25,925 nt of DNA from Chloromonas sp. AAM2 (GCA_004335635.1 QAXH01002339.1:1-25925); one strand, 5' to 3'. Shown: positions 10,274 through 22,661, numbered from the stretch's first letter. The notes: generated from the letters alone by a model not told the origin. Made by a program: numbers and translations.

Positions 10274-12733
10274 AGCGCTCCCTGCTGCACCACCTGTCTC
10301 ACGCCTAGTGCTTTACATGAGAACACAAAAGGGGACCAACCTACGGAGGGGCATTTTGAAAGGAGCCGATCAACCGGCGTCGCTATTCAGCGGTTTCGCT
10401 TATGATGGCTTGATGGGCAGAGATTGTTTGCAGTATCCACTGGCACTTGCCACAGATCACAGCTGTGCTGCGGTCCCGAGTGTTGCCGGCACATCACAAG
10501 AGCAGCTGCACCTGATCCCAGGACACCAGTTCTTAGGCATGTCTCCTCGTCTCCTGCTCATTGTCCTGTGAGGCAGGCAAGGGTCGTGGGACAGGCCTTT
10601 GGAGGTTCTGCTCAGCCTTGGAGCATGCTGGCGTCCAGGAGTAGTACTGATGCTTTGGCATTGGGATCTGACAGGCCAGTGGTTCAGTCAACTAGCAGAA
10701 CTGCAGAACTAACAGCAATTTGACCGCTTGGCCTTACATCAGGCTATTAGATGCGCTTAAACCATGAGTGAAGGGGATTCAGCGACCCCACTGCAAGGGC
10801 AGCAAATCTGCACGTCGGTTTTCACAATGCCATGAACATCCCCTGATCTGCTGGTTATGTCAACTTGTGGTAGATTTGCTTAGTTCTTGCAGATACTGCT
10901 CAGCTGTGCAGTCGCATGCCTACAGACGCAACACCGGAACTCTGGCAGGCCGTGTTTATCAACAATTGGCAGGTCTGCAGGTGTATCCACGTCTCTTGAG
11001 TGGATTCTTTTGGATGTGCCATCAGCACAGGTACGGGTGAAGGAGTTTATGGAGAGGAGAGGATGTGTTATGGAGAGATGGGGCGTGATGACAGGAATGA
11101 TAATTGCATGCAGTCTTGCGAATCCAGACGACTGCCTGTTTAGCGGAGTCTGACGACTGCCTGTGTAGGGAATGGCTTACTGATTTGATGAGAGTGCTGC
11201 TCAACACGTCTCACTACAGTACAAGGACTTCCCATGGAGTCCATAGAGGTTGGTTGCCCCTGTTTGAGAATTGGTGGTCAACTGATGACGCCCTTGCGTT
11301 TACCAAGGATTTCAATAATCGGACTGTTTGGACTTTAGACTGTTCGCGTTTGCTCATGGCAGGGATCCAGTGATTCAGATTCATCGTGTGTGGCTGCCAA
11401 ATGTGTAACCCGGTCATACACTGACAAGTGCTGGCACCAGCTGTACGCTGGTGTTCAATCCCCAGAACGATTGGTTTGCACCCAAGTGTGAAACCCATGT
11501 GCAGCTCTTTCAACTGCCTGAAATGGCCTGCTCATGTCGCATGTTGTGTGTTGTGTGCGGTGCATGCTGGTTTCCACGCGTACGTCTGAAAAGCTTTTGC
11601 CAACCCAAGTACATCAACACGTGCACACAGCACCACAAGACATCATGTCGTGTTACCCGTCAGGACACCTGACTGCCCAATGTCGCTGTTACTGGTATAA
11701 TTTGTTGCTGGAGCATACCAGACAGGCCTTGAACGATCCCCCAAGCTGCTGCTGAATCCAACCTTGCCACACACCAGCTCCCCATTGACGCAATTTCCTG
11801 TTCACTTGGCCAATGGTGCTGGCCCCGCCCCCTCCTGTTCGCAAATCGCAAACACACATGCTGGAATGTGTGCATCACAGACAGGGAATCCGAGGTAAAT
11901 TCTGAGGTATGAACAATTAGGGGTGTCGATCACCGGATGCACTGGTTGTGCCACATCACAGTCTCCAACTGTCGTTGAAGAGATTGCGTCAAACCACCCT
12001 GATGCTACTGCTTTCACTGCCTTCACGTACTGCAGGGGCTCCACACCAAAGGCCAAAGAGAACTGCGGGCTTGCCAGTTGGCAATGTTCAGAAGATGTCC
12101 AGCAATTTTGGATTTAAATTCTGTACGGCACTGCAAGCGGCACAGCTCGTGGATATGTGTGAACTGCAGAGCATTGGTAACCTGCCATGTGTGTGTGTCA
12201 TCAAAGTGTGTCACGTGTGAAGGAATCGAGCATCCAACTGTGGCAAGAACCTGTCCGTAAACTCGGTCCTGTCAACTGTGTGCGACTGAAAGCATCAGGT
12301 TCTACCATTCTCACTATCCAGGGCTCCCATGGAGAAATCATGGGTCCAAGCTTTCACCCTTCGCTTCCTATGCCAGCATCAAAGTTGTGAAAAAGCCATA
12401 ACAATCACTGCACTGAGTGTCAGTGGGTTTGCCTGTTGTTTTATGCTCATGGGAGCTGCAATAATGCGTGTGTTTGTTTCATTTGCTCTTTTGGTGAAAC
12501 TAATCAGTCATGGCACAGCAGTAGTAAGGAAACTGATGACCTCAGAAGCTGGCAGGCCTGTCATGGGCATAAGCTGCGCTGCTGTGCATGGCCCTGAGAT
12601 GCCCTGCTTGCACACGGCAGCGATGCATTACATGAAGGAAGAGTTAGGCTCCAAGAGATGCTGGAGAAGAAGTGAGGCTTGAGGTCAAGGGGAATCACAC
12701 AATCAGAGGTTGTTAGTTACCACTGCAATGTGT
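10274..12733. other. Intergenic region behind PP5 (3' UTR and unidentified sequence)
   Basis: The first few hundred bases should be the PP5 3' untranslated region. The nearest downstream TGTAA is at 11404-11408, far enough that I do not call it the poly(A) signal with confidence. Open frames here are short, lack motifs and do not splice into anything I recognise. Small features seen: an imperfect repeat of GACGACTGCCTGT at about 11128 and 11152, and the copy of the PP5 intron-2 block at 11794-11836. Confidence 0.45.
11794..11836 (+). repeat. Intergenic copy of the PP5 intron-2 44-bp block
   Basis: It matches 3646-3689 through TTTCCTGTTCACTT, CCAATGG and TGGCCCCGCCCCCT, with a few substitutions and one missing base. 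Flanking sequence on either side is not obviously shared, so the conserved unit is short. Confidence 0.6.
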
Positions 12734-13020
12734 TTGTAAAAAAAAAGTTTGCCAGTTCTGGGACAGTTTTGACACTGGCACCGTGATGAGGCTGTCAGTT
12801 GTCTGTGGGTTTGTTCATACTAAGTTTTTATGGTGGTGAAAGTGTGCAAACTGAAAACTTGTAAGTCACCACCAAGATGTTGGAAGGTGCCCAAACACAG
12901 CAACACCCACGAAACTGCTTCACAGTCCTCTTTTCTCGTGTTGATCAGTCTGGCCAGTTCTCACCTTTTCAATGCCAGTCCCAAGAATTGTCCCAAAACT
13001 GGCAAACTTTTTTTCTTGTA
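12734..13020. mobile_element. MITE-like element (277 bp) with ~27-bp terminal inverted repeats and TTGTA duplication
   Basis: The left end (from 12739) is an A run then GTTTGCCAGTTCTGGGACA. The right end (to 13015) is its inverse, TGTCCCAAAACTGGCAAAC then a T run. The arms match over about 27 bp with one or two differences. Direct copies of TTGTA flank the element (12734-12738 and 13016-13020) and look like a 5-bp target-site duplication, though AT-rich 5-mers can match by chance. No coding capacity is present. Two further single ends of the same family occur at 1143-1170 and 22505-22534, which shows a dispersed family. The superfamily cannot be told from this window. Confidence 0.72.
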
Positions 13021-13371
13021 GACATGCGATTGAATCATTTGTTGCAGTAGCGCTCGGACATCAAAAGCGCATGCCGGCGGTTGTGTCTTGGGTGGCTCTG
13101 TGTGTGTGGCGCATGCGGCTGTGCCAGCGACTTTGAATGATCTTGCTAGACATCAGCCTACCAAGGCAAAGGTCTGCGCGGAGACGAGTTGTGCGTCGTA
13201 GCAGTTCAAACCTGGCCGCAAATTTGACCACGTGAACGATTTTTTTGTACCACAGACGTAAGCAGCAGGGTGCTGGTCAGTCTGCTTTAGGCACGAATGT
13301 GCGCGCTCGCCGCAAACTACAAGGCATAGGGCATTTGTGGTCGGCCGGGGCCACAACATTTGCCGCTCATC
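13021..13371. promoter_or_regulatory. Upstream region of the CLC gene
   Basis: This interval lies between the MITE and the CLC start codon and presumably holds the promoter and 5' leader. The frame of the CLC ATG is closed by a TAG at 13327-13329 with no ATG between, so the ATG at 13372 is the first available in this exon. I see no firm TATA box or repeated factor site. Confidence 0.35.
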
Positions 13372-16300
13372 ATGGCGCAGCCACCAGCGCTCAACTCCGA
13401 CCAGGAGTCGCTGCTTAAGCGCACTACAACGTTCAAGGCACCAGGTCACAGCTTGCAATTGCACCAAGGGTCCGTTCTTCAATTGGTTATTGGCACAAAG
13501 GCAGCTCCGAGCAACCGTGTGAGCGAGTCCCTTGATTACGAACCCATCCAGAACAGAGTCTACCAAGACAGGCTCAAGTCTAAAAAGGATGGGAAGAAGA
13601 AGCTATACGGGTAAGGGGACGAACTGCTCAAAATGTCATGCAAGCAGGTTCATGCCAGGTGCCACAACCCGTTCAACCTTACACCTCATGCAGGTACACT
13701 GGCCACACACTTGCCAAGTTCATCGTCACCCTGGCTACCGGCGTAATAACAGGCTGCTTTGCTGTCGGCCTGACGTACTTTGTCACCCTTCTGTCTGAGT
13801 TCAAGCTCAGCATGATTCAGACGACCTTGACGGGCAAAATCACAGGGGCAGCAGAGGCGGAGGAAGTTGATGCCAAGTTTGGCCCAGCAGTGGGCAGCTT
13901 TCTCAAGTTCTGGTTGTTTGGCAGCGTCCTTGTTTCCATTGCCACAGCCATGGTGAGAATGTGTTCATGGGTGATACCCAGAGCATTGTTTGCCAGCACA
14001 GCACGTGCATGGAGCTGTGACTGTACGCGTGCAGCAACAACATGGGTTCTGGGCGGCGTGACTGCCTCACTCCTGCAGATACTGAGGCAGATTTCACAGC
14101 GCGGGATTGGGGCGTTCAGCAGCTCCTGACCACACCCTGACGTTTGGTTGCCACCACTGCCACCAGTGCTGCCCCAGTTTCCCTCCAGCTGTGCCCTCTC
14201 CCCGCCCCCACAGGTGCAATACTGGGCCCCTTCCGCTGCGGGTGCGGGTGTGACGCTGGTCATGGCCTACCTCAACGGCAACCACATCCCCAACTTGCTG
14301 CGCGTTAGCACGCTGGTCACAAAGTTCATTGGCACCATCTGTTCCGTGTCCGCTGGACTGCCCATGGGTCCCGAGGTGTGTGCTGATGCTGAATAGAGGG
14401 AGCGCTGTGCCACGCAATGAGAGGCAAGGAGATAACAGAAGTGCCAAGCAAAAGAGCAACAGGAATCACCCAGTATTTTTTTACGATTCGTTTGCATGCC
14501 CGGCAGCATGCACTGATGCCCGGTTTGCCCACCTGCTTTGCTGGTCGCTGCCGCACTAGCACGGCCCCATGCCAGCTTTTCCAATGCCATGCGCAACACA
14601 TTCATATAAGCCATGCATACAGCGTTTTAGGATGTCTCCTGTGTCTGCACATGCCGCCGCACAGGGCCCCATGGTTCACATAGGCGCCTGCGTGGCCTCA
14701 TGCATCACCTACCTGGACTGCAGTGAGTGCCCTACAACCTGCGTGTGTCTGTGCACGGTCCTCAGTCACCAACCTTCCGTTTCCAAATGCTGTTCAACCT
14801 TAGCTCTGTCAATTGTTTTCAAGTGAAGCCATACATTATTAATGAATAGTAAACCTGCATGTTCATGGCCTTTTGTTACAGAGGATGAAGCAACCCAGTT
14901 GGGTGCTTCGGGATGAGTGCGTCGGGAACAATCAAATGCACTCCCAGCGAGCTAAGCACCTCTTGTTGAGGCTAGTAGGTGTAGGCAAAGATCCCTCACA
15001 CCACTGTGGATTCACCTCAACTGATTGTGACTTATTGCAGAGTACGTCAGGGACGGCAATTTAGAGAGCTGCTTTGGCAAATTTAAACTCAAGCAAGACA
15101 ATATCAAAGAGCGCCTGAAGGTATGTAGCAGTACCGCCCTTCTGCTGCTGCCATGATGCACGCCCTGGCGATGCACAAACCGCCATCCTTACACATGTCA
15201 CACATCATTTGCAACCTTGGAGAGGCGCCCCACCGACGTCAGCTCCACGCATGAGTCCCCTACGTGCAGCTGCACTGGTGCCTCTGGTGCTTGTACACTG
15301 GGCATGTGCGGGACGTTGCTGTCTACATGGCCTTCGCTGAGGGCAAGATTGCTCTGCGAGGGAGAAACGGAAGGAGTAGGAACCAGTCGTAATCAGATCA
15401 CACTGCACAAGAGCGGGAAGGGGGCTCAGCACTGGTGACTTGCTGTCACTAGCTATCTGATCGTCAAACAATCTTACTGCTTGCAAGATCAGTGATTACT
15501 GCGCACCCTGCATGTGGCGCGTGGTCTTGCCCTCAGGTTCTGGATGAGATCGTGAGCGACACGGACCACCGCGAGTTTGTGTCTGCGGGCGTGTGCGCGG
15601 GTATCAGTGCGGCGTTCAACGCGCCCATTGGGGGAGTGCTGTTCTCCATGGAAGAAGTGAGCCTAGCTGTTGGGCTGCTTGTTAGCCATATGTAGTGGGT
15701 GTGACAAGGGTTACCAAGACATTTGTCGTATGGTTGTATCCTTTACCCCTAGAGCTGATTGGTACCTAAGCCAGTAACTGAATGGAACAGCAAAGGGTGC
15801 ATGAAAACTCTGCTATCAGCCCACAGCCTGCAGCAATTCTTCAGTCTCTACCACAGCTGGTGGCGTGCTGAGAGATCCTGGGCTTGAACCCGGGTGGAGG
15901 CGAGGGTGGACCAGCAGTCCCAACAGTTACTTCAACAGCTATGTCTGAAACGGTTTCAAACAGTTCAGGGATCTATATCCCTTGAACAAAACCGAGCAGC
16001 CACTAACACACTATCACATACTGAAGGTTGCCCCTGTAACAAAAATTTTCAAAATCCCTGTGCAAGCTGTATGGCAAACATTGTGCACGCACAGGCTGCA
16101 CTGTGATTGGTCTGCTTTCATGTGTGCGTGCCTGCTCCACTCCTGAGTGTCAGGTAGTGCACCATTTGTTGGCATTGACCTGCAGGCCTGCTCGTTCTGG
16201 TCCCGGAAGACGGCCTGGCGCTGCTTCATCGCCGCCACCCTGTCAACCTTCACAATCCAGGTGAGGAGCAGTGTGCCAGGCTGGAGGACTCAACAGATGG

Positions 16301-19300
16301 CAACTGTCACCCGGTGTCATGAATGGCATGGTTGTTGAAGCATACGATGGATGGCAAGCCAGGAATACATCCTTGAAGATTGAAATGCCCATCATTCGCA
16401 CATTGAAGTTGCAAGTGGCTCCTGCCCATGCAATGCTGTATCACAAAACTGGAAGTCTTCCCAATCCCTGCAGACGTCTGGGGTCTGGAGATGTGACAGG
16501 CCAATCATGCACCCTTGCTGCTGCGTGGCCCTTGTGGTGTCCGGCTTGCGGGCAACACCAAGGGCCATCCAAGACTAAGTTTGCAACCCGAGCACTTCCT
16601 CAGTGCCTGCCCTGCCCCGTCCACCTGTGCAGGTTATCAACCACAAGTCAGTGCACGGCGCCATCAGCCCTGACGCGGGCAGCCTCAAGCCCATGGAGAT
16701 GAAGGACTGGGGCATGCAGCTGCCCTTCTTCCTGATCAACTTCGCCATGGCGGGCCTCCTGGGCGCGGCCTTCAACTCGCTGCGCATGCAGCTGTGGAAG
16801 GTCCGGGCGGCCAAGACGCTGCACGTGCAGGTCAGTCATGTTGTGTCATGCATACAGTTTCGCATGCACACTGTGAATGGTGTTCATCATGGCCCTGTCT
16901 GCTGGTTCTTAGTGCTCGTACGCTACACTCAACCCATTGCACAGTGGCACATCACTTTGTAACCATCTGATTGGGGTGCACTCCAACCACAACACAACAT
17001 GGTGCATCACTTTGTCAGCACCTCCAGGGTATGCAGCTGGCTCCGTGCATCCCACCCAGCTGGCTGTGTGAAGTTTGCTTCAATTGCTGTTGTTGTTTGC
17101 AGCGGATCCTGGAGGTGATTGGGCTGGTATTCCTGGTCGGCCTGTGCGGCTTCTTCTTCGCCTGGGCCGCCGGCAGATGCATTGAGATGCCCGAAGACTG
17201 GTGCGTGCAGGCCCGCTCTGCTTGCGGCCTGTCGCGGCCCCGCCAACTCCTGCTCCTTTGAATATCCATTGGGCTGGAGCTCTCTGTGCGCGCATTTGTT
17301 TTACCGAGTATGAGACGGATGGTGGATGAGCACTTAGCAACATATTGCTTCTTTGTGTTTTTGGTTCAGGTGGGAGCACAAGGAGGAGGGTCACAGGGAG
17401 TACGGCATCCGCTTCTTCTGCGAGCCCGACCAGCACAACGACGTGGCCACCCTGTTCCTGTCCTCCACGCACCACACCATTGTCAAGCTCTTCTCCATGG
17501 GGAAGGTGGACGCGGTGCGTGGCGTGTCACACGCACTGCACACCTGGATAAGATGTTCTGGCAGCGCACAACAGAGCACATGCATACCGTCCACGTTACT
17601 CGAGTCAGCTGCGTTTCCTAGCAGTGCAGGTTGTGGATACCCTGAGTGCGTTGTGGTCTTGCGTGTGGCGAGGCACAGCGCACAGTTGGGAACGCTGTGG
17701 ATTCTGGTGACGGCCAGACAAGCGTGCCACTCGGGTCAGACCCCAGCAAGCTGTGATCTACTCCTGTTGGAGCTGGATGCTCGGGTGTCGAGCTGGCAGT
17801 TGCTTCTTGATTGACTTCAGCCATTGCTGGCCCTGCTGGTGGTGTCATCATGTGTTGCTCCCGCCGCTGCGTGGCCCTGGCCGCAGATTGACGGCGATGA
17901 GGGCGGCTACAATCCCACCTTCACGCCTGGGGGCCTTGCGCTGTACGCGTGCGTGTACCTGGTGCTCATGTCCATTGGCGCAGGACTGGCCATTCCGGGC
18001 GGACTGTTCATGCCTTCCATTGTGGTGCGTGGGCAAACACCAGTCAATGTTGTGCCATGCCTCAGCTTGAGACGATGTGCCGTCCAACTGGACAACAGTA
18101 ACTAAGAATGCGTCATGTGTTTGGGTGCATGTGTAAACCATTCCCAGCCAGCGTATCTAACCACGCATATGGGGCACAGCGGGCAAGCCATTTGCAGGGA
18201 TGTGTAGCAATGCCTGCCTCCACCTAGCGGTCTGTATGTCTTGCACGGATGGTACGCGGAGCCATTCAGTTCCAGTGAAGAGTTCGGATGACTATCGATC
18301 AATGACATACTGACAGTAACAGCAATGGACTTTGGGCTTGTATTGCTCGCAGCTTGGCGCTTCAGCAGGCGGTTGCTGGGGTATCCTGGTGCGCAAGTGG
18401 CTGCCGGCCAGCTGGAACGTGCAGCCAGGGCTGTATGCCTTGCTGGCAGCAACCGGCGTTCTCGGCGGTGTGTTCAGGTGATGCAGTTGCACACAAGCCA
18501 GGTCTGACGTATGCTTAAGCAGGTGGTGTAGGCGGCCGCAAAGTGCATAGGCTGTTGTGTCTGCAACAAGCTGAGGCAACTGCAAAAGCTATACAACAAT
18601 GATGATCATGATTACTTCTGACGCCCATGGTTTCAGTTTGTGAGTTCAGGTCTCTTGAGGCTCAGGAGGGTTTGAGTTACAAATCTGCAGTCTGGTAATC
18701 GTTGATTATGGATATGAATGCGAACTCCATGAGATCTGTTATGCAAACACACGCTAGTGTGCCTTAAAGAAAGCTGGTCCCCGCGGGCCCTCTCCTTGTG
18801 TGCTGAGCGCGTTGTTGCCGCGTGTGTGTGTGCAGGTCCGCCATCTCGCTGGTGGTGCTGATGGTCGAGGGCACGCAGGGCATCCAGTTCCTGCCGGGCG
18901 TCATCCTGGCGGTGGTTGTGGCAAACTGGGTGGCGCATCACATCCACCATGATGGTAATTGGAACTACCCTTGTTTTCTGGCTGCGGTCCTTGTTTCTAT
19001 TGATACTCATCAGGAGTTTTGCCAGGCCAGGAACCTGCCGACCATGGGAACCATCAAACCGAAACCAGCCGCAACTGGTAAAAAATCAAAAGTAAGTGTG
19101 AATCTGAAATCACAACCACTTAATTGCCATCTGCCGTGCCACTGAGATACAATGTCATCTGTACGTTCACAGGTGTGTATGAGAGTGAGCTTGAACGTAT
19201 CGGTAACGTGTACATGCTGCGTGACGAGCCGCCCCACCGCTTGAACACGCTCAAGACTGAGAGCATCATGGCCACCGGCGTGGTGGGCTTCAGAAGCATT

Positions 19301-20944
19301 GAGAGCGTTGCGCGCATCCTGCAGGTGGGCACAGACACAGGCACTGCCGCACGGGGACCAAAACCATTATACTGGGCTGAAGATCGAGCGTAACAGGGCA
19401 GGGTTAGGGCTGCTGCTGACTGAACGTAATTATGAGCAGTTGCAACTCTAGCCCTGAACTTCCATCTGGCCTGAGGTCTGGCCACCATGCAGCAGGCATG
19501 GTGGGATCAAGTCTGATACTGTGCGTCTGGGTTGCGCCACCGCTGTGGCTGTGTGCGCAGGTGCTGCGGACCGTCACGCACAACGGTTTCCCCGTGTACG
19601 TGCCTGATGACGACCCGGAGTCCGGCCACGCGGTCACCTTCAACGAGCCGCAGACTATGCGCCTGGAGGGCCTCATCCTGCGCTCGCAGCTGCTGGTGCT
19701 GCTGCAGCGCAGGCACTTCTGTGACTCGCACGGCAAGCCCGTGGGCAGGGACCACAACGAGGGGTATGAGTACGAACTGGAGAACGAAATGCGCACGTTC
19801 TTCCGCCGTTACTACACGCACTCTCGGTTCATCAGCGCCACCACCGCTGCCCTGGACAGCCTGCAGCTGGACGACAACCTGCACCTGGTGCGTGCTCTGA
19901 TGCAAGCCTTAGGCCCGTAGGACAACGGATGCAGACGCTTTGCGACTGATCAACTTGTACTAATTTCAGGGAAGCCCCTCTGTTGTGGTTCCAAGTCCCG
20001 GACTTGTAGATGCTTCTTCGCTGTGGAGTCTCATCTTCTCACTGTTACTCATCTTGACGTATTGTGCATCTGCCAATGGTTATTCACTGAGCTCACTGAG
20101 TAGTCCCTCGCTACACGGTTGGGATGTGTTGCGTTGTGGTGTCATGGCCTTTGCTTAAAGTCTGGCATGCCTTGATTTTGTTTGCAGCCGCTGGAGTCTC
20201 TCTACCTGGACCTGCGGCCGTACATGAACCGCGCGCCCTTCACCATCCGCGGCGACTCTACGGCCAGCCGGGCGCACCAGGTGAGACACGACAGCCGGGG
20301 TAGGGGCGGCCAGTTGACTCGGCATGTCAACAACAGGGACGGGGTTGGGGTGGCGGAGAAAGGGGGCCTGGTGTGGGACAATTACAGACCCTGCTGTGCA
20401 ATGAACCAAGCCTTTGGGAATGCCAGAACAGCAACAGCAACCGCCCGTTCTGAACGTCAACCTGAAGTTTTGAGGCTCAGTCAGAGATACTTACTCCCAC
20501 ATGGAGACATTTGCCGTCTCTGCTGTGCTAGCTGTGCTTTGCTGAAGCGCAGCCCTCCCTGTTGCCCCGCTCTGCAGGTGTTCATCTCCCTGGGCCTGCG
20601 GCACCTGATCGTGGTGGACCAACACAACCTCGTGACGGGCATCATCACCCGCAAGGACTTGGACCATGCAGCGGGCCATGGCTGGTGGCGCATGAGTCAC
20701 CAGGCACAGCCGCCACAAACACGCGGCATCAAGAGGTAGGCCGAGGGATGCAAGGTGATTGAGACTTGAAGAGAATCAAGAGAGGAGGTCAAGCTGCATC
20801 CTGGTTCAGTTATCTGACAAAATCTGCGCCTTGTTGCTGTGCAGCTTCCTAAACAAGATGATGCGAGCGCCAGTGGCCCCCTCAGAGCTGGCCGCCGCAT
20901 CCACCTCCAACACACAGACCAACGGACATGCCAATGAGCACTGA
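13372..20944 (+). CDS. CLC-type chloride channel / Cl-/H+ exchanger with CBS pair (CLC-7-like), 18 exons
   Basis: This membrane protein moves chloride, probably in exchange for protons, across an endomembrane such as a vacuole. Exons: 13372-13610, 13694-13952, 14214-14375, 14665-14722, 15041-15120, 15537-15656, 16186-16260, 16633-16830, 17103-17200, 17370-17514, 17887-18024, 18353-18477, 18836-18954, 19173-19324, 19561-19887, 20188-20280, 20578-20735, 20845-20944. They join in frame into 881 aa; human CLC-7 has 805. CLC landmarks in order: ESLDYE near the N-terminus, [15 protein letters not shown] (174-188), [12 protein letters not shown] with gating glutamate E220, GGVLFSMEE with proton glutamate E306, GGLFMPS (516-522) and YALL with central tyrosine Y552. 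The tail has two CBS domains (about 635-725 and 765-845) with [12 protein letters not shown] and [23 protein letters not shown], closest to CLC-6/7 types. Both glutamates suggest an exchanger rather than a channel. If exon 17 is not spliced, translation ends two bases past the donor (AGG TAG). The least certain part is residues 25-50 of exon 1. Confidence 0.93.
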
Positions 20945-21072
20945 TTGTTTTAGTATGAGGTTTGAACAACGCGGTGTGCTTGCAGCGTGACCAGCAAGGT
21001 ATTTCTGTATGCCCCGTTTGAGTGTACATTGACAGGTTTGCCCTTGCTATGTTGCATTCAACAAATGATGAT

Positions 21073-21141
21073 TGAAATTCTTCCACCCACGGACTTGTTT
21101 GTACTCGTGTTCCCTGTGTTGACTGAAATTCTTCCACCCAC
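21073..21141 (+). repeat. Direct repeat, 18 bp x2, period 51 bp
   Basis: TGAAATTCTTCCACCCAC occurs at 21073-21090 and again at 21124-21141, just before the putative poly(A) signal of the CLC gene. No function is evident. Confidence 0.75.
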
Positions 21142-21205
21142 AATTCAGATGATTGGTGCTATTGCAGCCATGGGTGACGCTTAAGCGACGGCACCGTAAA
21201 ACGCA

Positions 21206-21210
21206 TGTAA
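21206..21210 (+). terminator. Putative TGTAA poly(A) signal for the CLC gene
   Basis: TGTAA, the usual chlorophyte polyadenylation motif, lies about 260 bp after the CLC stop codon, a normal 3' UTR length. A 5-mer occurs often by chance, so this is tentative without transcript ends. Confidence 0.35.
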
Positions 21211-22076
21211 CGCAAGACCTTGTTTGCTCAGTACTTGCTTGGTTTCTATTCAGCACTCTTAAGCAGCGGTTGACGGTGATCCTGACAGACACTATCGTAC
21301 AGAAGTCCACTCATCCATGAGTGTTACAGCAGCAAGTCTCCATCCAAGATACAGGCATGGAAGCACGTGACTTGATGACAAGTTACCACCAAGAACAGTT
21401 TGCGCAGGCATAGTTAGTGACTTGTGATGGTCAGGGGCCTGAGTTTGAGGCTTGGACACGAGCCACGAGGATCACTCAGAAGAATTGTCGGAACTCGTTT
21501 GGAAGCATGATAGCAGAATCTTAGAACAATAACCTTCATGCAGGCCAAGGGCTTTGACAATGCATGCGAACGCATGACAGTGGACGGAATGAAATGGGGC
21601 TGCAGGAGCATGCTGGGCAGACGTCTGCCAAGTGCTGCCTTGAGATGGTGTTGCCTGAATTCAGCAACATGTGACTTCGCAGAGAAGTGTGATCTCTATG
21701 GAGCGCAATTGGACCGTATATGAGAAGACCATCAAGGTCTGGCGTTGCCGGCAGCAGGACTCGATCCCTGACAGTTGACTGTCCGAAATTCGTGATCTGC
21801 ACGTTGCAGCCCCTTTTGACAGCTTGATCACAATTCTGTCGACCAGATTCAGCATCGTTCTTTAGTCCTTCACCCATCGACGACCAGTAGACCAGGCTTT
21901 CATCACCTGCCCTGAACATCACATCACTTTGTGTTCAAACCGTCCGACCCGCTGTGAGCACAGCTAGTTGACACTGCGGCCACAGCTAGTTCATATACTA
22001 AACTTGCATAGTCAGTAGTGGAGTAACTCTGATAGAATAAGGGAATTTGCATATGTCACATTATACCCCCGAACTA

Positions 22077-22221
22077 TGGGCAGATTGTGCACTATGCCAT
22101 GCAGTGGGCGGTTGATGATGCGCTGAAGTCCGACGGTGCAGTGGGATGATGCAATGAGCTACGATATACCACCGAAGAGTGGGCAGATTCTGCACTATGC
22201 CATGCAGTGGGGTTTTGATTA
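22077..22221 (+). repeat. Direct repeat, 32 bp x2, period 113 bp
   Basis: A 32-bp segment beginning TGGGCAGATT and ending CCATGCAGTGGG occurs at 22077-22108 and 22190-22221 with one mismatch. The sequence after each copy is diverged but alignable (TTGAT..., CCGA.GGT.CAGT). Its CATGCAGTGGG core also appears in the 39-bp minisatellite at 22804. Confidence 0.75.
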
Positions 22222-22504
22222 TCAGCTACAAATCCGATGGTACAGTCTACCTCAAATCCGACGGATCAGTCACATGCTCAGGTTGGTAGACGAGGCTAGG
22301 AATTGGTAGACGGGCTAGGAATTGTCCACCCATTGATACAATTGTACATGAAATATAGCTGGAAATCACGTCAATTGTTAGTAGGTTTAGCAAATCTAGG
22401 GAATATGCGAGAAATCACACCCAAAAAACGGCCTAAGTACAAGACCCACCGAGTCACTCACTATTACCAAGCCCTACCCTGGTTCCAGTGGCCTTCTTGG
22501 GAGT

Positions 22505-22534
22505 TGTCCCAGAACTGGCAAACTTCTTTTTTTT
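22505..22534 (+). repeat. Solo end of the MITE family found at 12739-13015
   Basis: TGTCCCAGAACTGGCAAAC followed by TTC and a T run matches the right terminal repeat of the MITE. The preceding CTTGGGAGT also resembles the subterminal CCAAGAAT of that copy. No opposite end lies nearby. Confidence 0.6.
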
Positions 22535-22601
22535 GTGGTGAGGTGGTGGGTTAATGTATCTCGCCAGCAGTGAGGAGACTTGTGTCTGTTACCAGATGCT
22601 T

Positions 22602-22661
22602 CATAAATAAATAATAAGTAAATAATCAAATAAATCAATTGAATAAATACATAAACAAAAA
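22602..22661. repeat. AT-rich low-complexity tract (TAAA/ATAA units)
   Basis: About 60 bases made almost wholly of AAATAAATAATAAG-like units, unlike the GC-balanced surroundings. It separates the CLC side of the intergenic region from the minisatellite and replicase side. Confidence 0.75.

Larger units (their letters stand above)
20945..22504. other. Intergenic region behind the CLC gene
   Basis: It holds the likely CLC 3' UTR with a TGTAA at 21206-21210 and two sets of direct repeats (21073-21141 and 22077-22221). A small tandem repeat of a GGTAGACG...GGCTAGGAATT unit lies around 22283-22320. Minus-strand open frames near 21536-21922 have no recognisable domain. I see no gene here. Confidence 0.45.

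Noticed and set aside
12329..12682. 117-codon plus-strand open frame in the PP5-CLC intergenic region
   Set aside because: It has a hydrophobic patch but no recognised family, splice partner or consistent codon bias; probably chance.
15868..15905. tRNA T-arm-like sequence (CTTGAACCCGGG)
   Set aside because: It lies in CLC intron 6 and lacks an A box, an anticodon stem and a matching acceptor stem.
20578..20739. CLC ending at the TAG right after exon 17
   Set aside because: A good GTAGG donor overlaps the TAG, and a clean acceptor at 20844 restores the frame into a further 33 codons ending in TGA. It remains possible as an intron-retained form.
21745..21800. Possible minus-strand tRNA around GGATCGAGTCC
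   Set aside because: The T-loop is not canonical and no 7-bp acceptor partner exists upstream.
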